From Bacteroidota bacterium (GTDB lineage Bacteria; Bacteroidota; Bacteroidia; Cytophagales; Cyclobacteriaceae), in contig JAEYXN010000281.1 in NCBI GenBank assembly GCA_023431285.1, forward strand, positions 1 to 18,586: a stretch of DNA of 18,586 nt. Direction: 5' to 3'. Made by a program: the position numbers and the translations under genes. The notes below the pieces were generated by a model. It was given only the letters and a program-made list of their open reading frames with translations. It had not been told where the DNA came from and searched no databases. Positions 14,746 through 18,586 of the stretch are shown here, piece by piece. Numbering within the stretch: position 1 is the stretch's first letter; each line of letters starts with the position of its first letter.

Positions 14746-15585
14746 TTAGTCGTTTCCGGCTTTGAATACCACGAGATCAGTCTCATTAGTATCACCGTTG
14801 AACATACGGGCCTGGTAATAGATTTTGGAAAAGGCGGGGACGCTGCGTGTGAGCCATACGTTGCCACCGATAACGCTGCCGCGGCCAATCACTGTTTCTC
14901 CGCCGAGAATCGTGGCCCCTGCATAAACTACTACGTCATCCTCCAGTGTGGGGTGTCTTTTCTTCTCGGCGTCTTCCTTGTTAACGCTGAGTGCACCGAG
15001 GGTTACTCCCTGATAAATCTTGACATGATTTCCGATGACCGTCGTTTCACCGATGACCACCCCGGTGCCGTGGTCGATACAAAAGTGATTGCCAATATTC
15101 GCAGCAGGATGAATGTCTATTCCAGTCTTGCTGTGAGCGTGTTCGGTGATTATTCTGGGAATGCCATCAATACCCTGCGTATATAACTGATGGGCTATCC
15201 GATAAGCAGCGATAGCATAGAAACCAGGATACGTCCGGATCACCTCGCTCCTGCTCTTTGCAGCCGGATCCCCTTCGTACATCGCTGTGACGTCATTCTG
15301 GATTTGCTGATAAATGGAAGGAAGGGTGTCAAAGAAAATCCCGGTCTGCGCGGGGCCGTCGGCGCCGGCTTTCGAAGGGTTATACCGAATGATTCTTTCG
15401 AGTTCGGCAACTAAACCGCCCATGTGAACTTCAAAAGCTTTTTCATTGGCGAATGATAGCTGTGTGCATTCCGCAAACAATGTTCCCAGCAGGTCAGTGA
15501 AGAATTTGGTCACCTCTGCAGGGGACGGGCACGTCGGGCAGGCCTGATGCGAATTATAAAGCGTTTTAAGAAAAGACTGGTCCAT
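14746..15585 (-). CDS. cysE: Serine O-acetyltransferase
   Basis: Acetylates serine with acetyl-CoA to give O-acetylserine, the substrate of the adjacent cysM product. The 279-residue form starting at 15585 (MDQSFLKTLYNSH) matches relatives better than the frame start at 15630. The catalytic pair D157 (GIDIHPAA) and H172 (CIDHGTGVVIGET) is spaced as D143/H158 in E. coli CysE. The C-terminal half is a left-handed beta-helix of hexapeptide repeats (IGNHVKIYQGVTLGAL, ILGGETVIGRGSVIGG). The N-terminal helical part is distinct from the E. coli enzyme and contains C16-PTC19-PS. The C-terminus DLVVFKAGND lacks the terminal Ile through which many SATs bind CysK, which may fit its pairing with a CysM-type enzyme. 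Probably the first gene of cysE-cysM. Confidence 0.95.
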   Translation of the reverse strand: MDQSFLKTLYNSHQACPTCPSPAEVTKFFTDLLGTLFAECTQLSFANEKAFEVHMGGLVAELERIIRYNPSKAGADGPAQTGIFFDTLPSIYQQIQNDVTAMYEGDPAAKSRSEVIRTYPGFYAIAAYRIAHQLYTQGIDGIPRIITEHAHSKTGIDIHPAANIGNHFCIDHGTGVVIGETTVIGNHVKIYQGVTLGALSVNKEDAEKKRHPTLEDDVVVYAGATILGGETVIGRGSVIGGNVWLTRSVPAFSKIYYQARMFNGDTNETDLVVFKAGND

Positions 15586-15691
15586 GTAATTGTCATTGTG
15601 CCGGTGCTCCGGCCAGGCTAAATAACGCAAAACAACTGTCTTCCGGTTCTTTCAGGACAGTGTAAATTGTTATCGGGGTGTTAAAATACCC

Positions 15692-15699
15692 CAAATTTA
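15692..15699 (-). promoter_or_regulatory. Possible -7 element of the cysE-cysM operon
   Basis: The minus strand reads TAAATTTG, an exact TAnnTTTG match about 107 bases upstream of the cysE ATG. No good -33 TTG is visible at normal spacing. Small competing inverted repeats surround it (CCCAA-ATTTAG-TTGGG and GGGGT...ACCCC), but no known sulfur riboswitch is recognisable in the leader. Confidence 0.35.
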
Positions 15700-15748
15700 G
15701 TTGGGAAACATGGTATTGTGAAGATTGGAAGGGAATCAGGGACAATGG

Positions 15749-16228
15749 TTAGTAGACCTTGAGGATCGAAATTGTCCGGTTATTAAATTGAATCTCCTGA
15801 TTCTGAGTATGACCTCTGAGGGCTTTTCCCAAGGGTGAAGCAAGGGAGATCACTCTATATGAAATGTCTTTCAGCTTGACTTCGCCGCCATTGACAAGGA
15901 AGAAATAATTGCCAAAAGAAGTTTCAGCCAGTGCGCCTGTCTGAATGGATTCGGAGAACCTCTCTACATTTTGGCTCCTCAGAAAAGCGAGGGCTTTCAA
16001 ATGCTCGTTCATCTGGCTTGAAAGCTTCTCGAGTTCCAGGTGAATCATTGCTCTGCCTGTCTCGTATTTGTCACCCGCAGAACTTTTTGTTTCTTCGCCG
16101 GCGGAGGTCTTCAGATCGGACATCGCCTGTTCCAGCTGTTGAAGGCTTTGTTCCAACCGGTCTACGGTCGTTGTAAGAAGACCTTTTTTTATTGCTATTA
16201 ACTCCGCCGTTTCCACCGGGGCGAACAT
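15749..16228 (-). CDS. GreA/GreB-like protein
   Basis: Protein of 159 residues with the two-part plan of transcript-cleavage factors. The N-terminal half (about 5-88) is a helical hairpin; the C-terminal half has the FKBP-like Gre domain signature ISLASPLGKALRGHTQNQEIQFNNRTISILKVY (127-159), where GreA has 'SPLG.ALLGK..GD.V'. The tip of the hairpin has G52-D53-K-Y-E56, the same D-x-x-E spacing as the catalytic GD-x-x-E of GreA. Gre factors rescue backtracked RNA polymerase; whether this one cuts RNA or only binds in the secondary channel is unknown. The true greA is expected elsewhere in the genome. It is 24 bases after the small lipoprotein gene and probably shares its transcript. Confidence 0.75.
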   Translation of the reverse strand: MFAPVETAELIAIKKGLLTTTVDRLEQSLQQLEQAMSDLKTSAGEETKSSAGDKYETGRAMIHLELEKLSSQMNEHLKALAFLRSQNVERFSESIQTGALAETSFGNYFFLVNGGEVKLKDISYRVISLASPLGKALRGHTQNQEIQFNNRTISILKVY

Positions 16229-16252
16229 AAGGAATTTCAGCAGCGCACGAAA

Positions 16253-16417
16253 TTATCGGCGGAAGATTCTTGATATAATGACTACAATAAGCACGACGAC
16301 GAAAACTACGAGGAAGATGCCCGTATACACCCCGGCGCCAAAGATATCACCAACAAGTTCACAGCTTGTCATGGTAAGGGCGAGGGCCGCCAGCACCATC
16401 ATATTCAAATGTTTCAT
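16253..16417 (-). CDS. Small membrane lipoprotein (54 residues)
   Basis: A short gene below the usual length cut-off. The ATG at 16417 gives MKHLNMMVLAALALTMTSC, a lipoprotein signal with lipidation expected at C19, then ELVGDIFGAGVYTG. A single hydrophobic helix (IFLVVFVVVLIVVIIS, about 34-49) and a basic tail RIFRR follow before the TAA at 16253. A lipid anchor plus membrane helix in so short a protein suggests that it lies flat or spans the inner membrane with its tail inside. Similar 50-residue proteins with 'SCE..G.IF..G...GI' occur in Bacteroidota, with no proven function. It precedes the Gre-like gene by 24 bases. An 8-base inverted repeat sits just upstream. Confidence 0.78.
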   Translation of the reverse strand: MKHLNMMVLAALALTMTSCELVGDIFGAGVYTGIFLVVFVVVLIVVIISRIFRR

Positions 16418-16423
16418 AAGTCT

Positions 16424-16445
16424 TTTTTAGGCGAACACCTAAAAA
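16424..16445. promoter_or_regulatory. Inverted repeat upstream of the small lipoprotein gene
   Basis: TTTTTAGG (16424-16431) and CCTAAAAA (16438-16445) are perfect 8-base arms with a 6-base gap, ending 6 bases before the ATG of the minus-strand gene. It may be an operator or a leader hairpin. On the minus strand TATTTTTA next to it is one base from the -7 consensus, but there is no -33 element. Confidence 0.4.
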
Positions 16446-16509
16446 TAACGGGCCAGCAGGACGGGGAGTCGCCTCCTTTATCTGCCAGTTTTCTGAATGA
16501 GATAGAAAC

Positions 16510-16543
16510 ATCCCGGATGAAAACTGTTGTCTTCACCCGGGAT
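16510..16543 (-). terminator. Terminator after the esterase gene
   Basis: A 15-base stem with a 4-base loop: arms 16510-16524 and 16529-16543. In plus-strand RNA two positions would be A-C mismatches, but in minus-strand RNA both become G-U pairs, so the stem is complete only for the esterase transcript. It starts 16 bases after the stop codon; the tail GTTTCTATC is only moderately T-rich. Confidence 0.68.
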
Positions 16544-16559
16544 TGTTCCTCAAGAGATG

Positions 16560-17942
16560 CTATTTCGAAAAGGTAATTCTCACGTGGTCAGCGGCAGCCC
16601 TGCCTTTGCTGTCGCGGACTGTGAGCACGAAGGTCCTTTTTCCCGGGGTTTTCACATCATAGATTTTGAGGACACGACTGTTCAGATCGCCAAGCTTCAG
16701 CGCCGGGCCGTCCAGTTGTTTCCACTGATACGAAGTGATGTTCCCGTCTTTCGACGTCGCACCGCCGGAGATAGTGTAATAACTCGTTGGCAGTTTCAGA
16801 TAGCGATCGGGCCCCGCATAGGCTTGCAGTCCAGGACGCGTTGATGCACGAACCGTCAGACGGACATCATCAGTGCGCGTGGCTCCATCGTTGTCCCGTA
16901 CAGTAAGACGGAACACATAAACGCCAGCTGAAAAATTCTTGAGCACAAGCCTGGCTGAATTTGCGTTTTCCATCTTCACATTACCACCTGATAACTTCGT
17001 CCATTGCCAGGAAGCTATCTTTCCGTCGGGATCAGAACCAGACCCTGATATTTCGAAACGACTCGCATCGGCAGACACTTCTCTGTCTGCTCCCGCGCTT
17101 ACAACAGGTGGCTTGTTCGCAGGTTTCTCTTCGCTTTTCTGCTCCTGCTGTTGTTGCTGAGAAGAAGTAGCAGACTTCTTGCGATGACTCAACATCCATT
17201 CGTAAACATTTTGGTTATGTATGGAATGATCTGGTACATATGCTTTGAGCCACGCTTCATGGCGCACGCCGTTATATATGGTAATCTTCGCGCGTGGGTT
17301 AGGCTTGAATACGTTTATAGCTTCGATCATGCGATGGGTGACAGACAATGCAATCGTATTGTCTTTGTCGCCATGGAAAGCCCATACAGGAAGATTCTGG
17401 TCAGCAATTCTCTTTGCTCTTGAAACTGTGTTCCAGCTTCCGCAGACAGGCGCCACCGCTGCAAATATTTCAGGGCGTTCTTCAGCAGCCTTCCACACGC
17501 CTCCGCCACCAAGACTAAGTCCTGTGAGGTAAATCCGGCTGGGATCCACACGTAAGGTCTTCTTTACATGATCAATCACCTCCATAATGTATGCAAGAGG
17601 CCAGTCTCCATAATTTGATTTCAGTTGAGGTGAGATCAGGATGAAAGGAAATTGTGTCCCCTTCTTTACATAATAAGGAGGCCCCAACTTTTCAACGCTG
17701 GAGATTCCGCGCGAAAGAGTGGCTTTGTCGCGCGTATTTGGCCCCTTCTCCCCTTTGCCATGCAGAAATATCACGACTGGATATTTCGAACTATTGGTAT
17801 GATAGTCTTTCGGCAGGTATTCAAGATAACCAATCACACTTTTGGGAGTGGTTTTGAAGGTATGCTGAGCGTTGACATTGAAGGATAGGCCAGAGAAGGC
17901 GATCAGAAAAAAAGTTAAGAGTATAAGGTGTGATCTTTTCAT
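16560..17942 (-). CDS. Secreted esterase with two PKD-like domains
   Basis: Exported enzyme of 460 residues, probably acting on an ester in a polysaccharide or polymer outside the cytoplasm. The start at 17942 opens directly with a signal peptide (MKRSHLILLTFFLIAFSGLSFNVNAQ); the frame to 18011 adds 23 unlikely residues. The catalytic domain (about 27-255) is of the PHB depolymerase/dienelactone hydrolase type: VIFLHGKGEKGPN (oxyanion region, 57-69), nucleophile S143 in GLSLGGGG, acid D192 or D194 in FHGDKD, and H228 in GVRHEAW. A Gln/Ser/Glu-rich linker (about 258-275, five Gln in a row) leads to two PKD-like beta-sandwiches (about 278-368 and 372-458), each with 'SG..SDPDG.I.SWQW..L.G' and 'R.TVRD..G....D...'. 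The second has SKDG in place of SDPDG. Such modules often bind polymers. It is probably transcribed alone. Confidence 0.88.
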   Translation of the reverse strand: MKRSHLILLTFFLIAFSGLSFNVNAQHTFKTTPKSVIGYLEYLPKDYHTNSSKYPVVIFLHGKGEKGPNTRDKATLSRGISSVEKLGPPYYVKKGTQFPFILISPQLKSNYGDWPLAYIMEVIDHVKKTLRVDPSRIYLTGLSLGGGGVWKAAEERPEIFAAVAPVCGSWNTVSRAKRIADQNLPVWAFHGDKDNTIALSVTHRMIEAINVFKPNPRAKITIYNGVRHEAWLKAYVPDHSIHNQNVYEWMLSHRKKSATSSQQQQQEQKSEEKPANKPPVVSAGADREVSADASRFEISGSGSDPDGKIASWQWTKLSGGNVKMENANSARLVLKNFSAGVYVFRLTVRDNDGATRTDDVRLTVRASTRPGLQAYAGPDRYLKLPTSYYTISGGATSKDGNITSYQWKQLDGPALKLGDLNSRVLKIYDVKTPGKRTFVLTVRDSKGRAAADHVRITFSK

Positions 17943-18254
17943 TTCTTCGCGGAGTTTCGTGGAGTACATTCCACAGGATGAACCGATTAGTAAGAAGCGG
18001 AAAGACAACAAGACGGGGTGGGCAGTTGTTATATCATTTCTTAATAGTTTATGAGTTTAGATGAATGTTTGGTGGCACGAAGAAAAGCCTACCGATATTG
18101 AATGTCACCCTTTAAACGTTGAAGAGCAGATGTGACCGATAAGAGTCCCATACACTGTGTGACTGACATACTATCGCCCGCATAAAAAACTACAGATCTT
18201 TAAACTAATGTGATTAGTTTTTATACATTTACAACTCATTACTTTAGTAACATT
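17943..18254. other. 312-bp divergent intergenic region
   Basis: Between the starts of the esterase (minus) and the small unknown gene (plus). I find no gene: the longest short frames here (for example 24 codons from a plus-strand ATG near 18061) have no family resemblance. It must hold both promoters, but neither shows a clear TTG-N19-21-TAnnTTTG pair. The one distinct element is the palindrome at 18202-18220, described separately. Confidence 0.6.
18202..18220. promoter_or_regulatory. Perfect palindrome upstream of the small unknown gene, likely operator
   Basis: AAACTAAT-GTG-ATTAGTTT has perfect 8-base arms around three bases, 34 bases before the preferred ATG at 18255. A possible -7 element TACATTTA (one base off TAnnTTTG) begins two bases after it, so a bound dimer would block the promoter. 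No regulator is encoded nearby. It is not a good terminator, since no plus-strand gene lies upstream. Confidence 0.45.
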
Positions 18255-18527
18255 ATGAGGGAGAGGAAGTCCGTCCATGAATTCTCGGAAATGCATATAT
18301 CCTATGCATGGGACGAGTTGCACGACCGATTCGGATTTGATCTCCCTGCGTGGAAAAAGAAATTCAACGATTACCTGGTGAAACAGCCGCGCGAAACGGA
18401 CACCGTCTCTGCTTTCCTGCGATTCGGGAATGATAGAATAAACCCGCTTTTGAACGAAATACTCGGTCGCGCATCAGGTTTTCCCACTTTCCAGCGTTTT
18501 ACAGAATACATCACCAATAAACATTGA
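18255..18527 (+). CDS. Small protein of unknown function
   Basis: Protein of 90 residues that I do not recognise. It is soluble and helical, with no signal peptide, cysteine or membrane segment; aromatic residues are frequent (AWDELHDRFGFDLPAWKKKFNDYL). The start at 18255 (MRERKSVHEF) is preferred; a GTG at 18210 in the same frame would lie inside the palindrome and add residues without homology to it. The stop is 7 bases before the next ATG, so it is the first gene of an operon that continues past the window. Coding is supported by the start and stop fit and even composition, not by homology. Confidence 0.6.
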   Translation: MRERKSVHEFSEMHISYAWDELHDRFGFDLPAWKKKFNDYLVKQPRETDTVSAFLRFGNDRINPLLNEILGRASGFPTFQRFTEYITNKH

Positions 18528-18534
18528 CCCTCCT

Positions 18535-18586
18535 ATGATCTCAGAACCTACCACCACCTCTACTGATACCGTCCCCTGGTCGGAAG
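18535..18586 (+). CDS. Start of a further gene (partial)
   Basis: An ATG 7 bases after the preceding stop opens a frame that stays open for 17 codons to the window edge (MISEPTTTSTDTVPWSE). The Thr-rich beginning gives no clue to function. Tight spacing suggests co-transcription with the small unknown gene. The sequence is too short to prove coding. Confidence 0.4.
   Translation, partial: MISEPTTTSTDTVPWSE

Noticed and set aside
15586..15748. Riboswitch in the cysE leader
   Set aside because: Only short competing inverted repeats are present, with no conserved core of a SAM or other sulfur-related riboswitch.

Overview
The window looks like a chromosomal stretch from a member of the Bacteroidota. 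I cannot name the genus, but a Cytophagales- or Chitinophagales-like soil or water bacterium would fit. The evidence is a type III glutamine synthetase, a GIN-domain (DUF2807) secreted protein, a secreted DUF4136 protein, Bacteroidota-style promoters (TTG, 19-20 nt, TAnnTTTG) and few Shine-Dalgarno sequences. There are no transposases, integrases, phage genes, CRISPR arrays, tRNAs or rRNAs. It reads as ordinary housekeeping DNA with some uncharacterised genes.

Layout. Positions 1-1458 (minus) hold the first two thirds of glnN. Next is a 673-bp gene-free stretch with GC-rich imperfect repeats and hairpins. The GIN-domain protein (minus) and a TerB-like protein (plus) are divergent, and the latter ends in a strong terminator. 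A lone CheY-like response regulator and an alpha/beta-hydrolase lipoprotein follow on the minus strand. A YjlB-like cupin (plus) converges on a pyridoxamine-phosphate-oxidase-like protein (minus). Two small secreted proteins (lipocalin-like, DUF4136) form a minus-strand pair that lies downstream of a class A penicillin-binding protein (PBP1A type).

Positions 10190-13861 are the most stress-related and least characterised part. A Dps ferritin is paired with an ArsC-fold protein that lacks the catalytic cysteine. Both diverge from a plus-strand operon of a DUF2267 protein, a 562-residue membrane-anchored AsmA-like protein and a small acidic protein. The last gene meets the cysE-cysM cysteine biosynthesis operon tail to tail, with the two stop codons overlapping. 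Upstream of cysE on the minus strand lies a two-gene unit: a 54-residue membrane lipoprotein, shorter than most gene callers report, and a GreA/GreB-like protein. A secreted esterase with two PKD-like domains, a small unknown protein and the first codons of another gene complete the window.

I found no convincing new multi-gene system. The best leads are the structured repeat region and start-codon stem-loop upstream of glnN, the Dps/cysteine-less ArsC-like pair, the small lipoprotein/Gre-like pair, and the DUF2267/AsmA-like operon.
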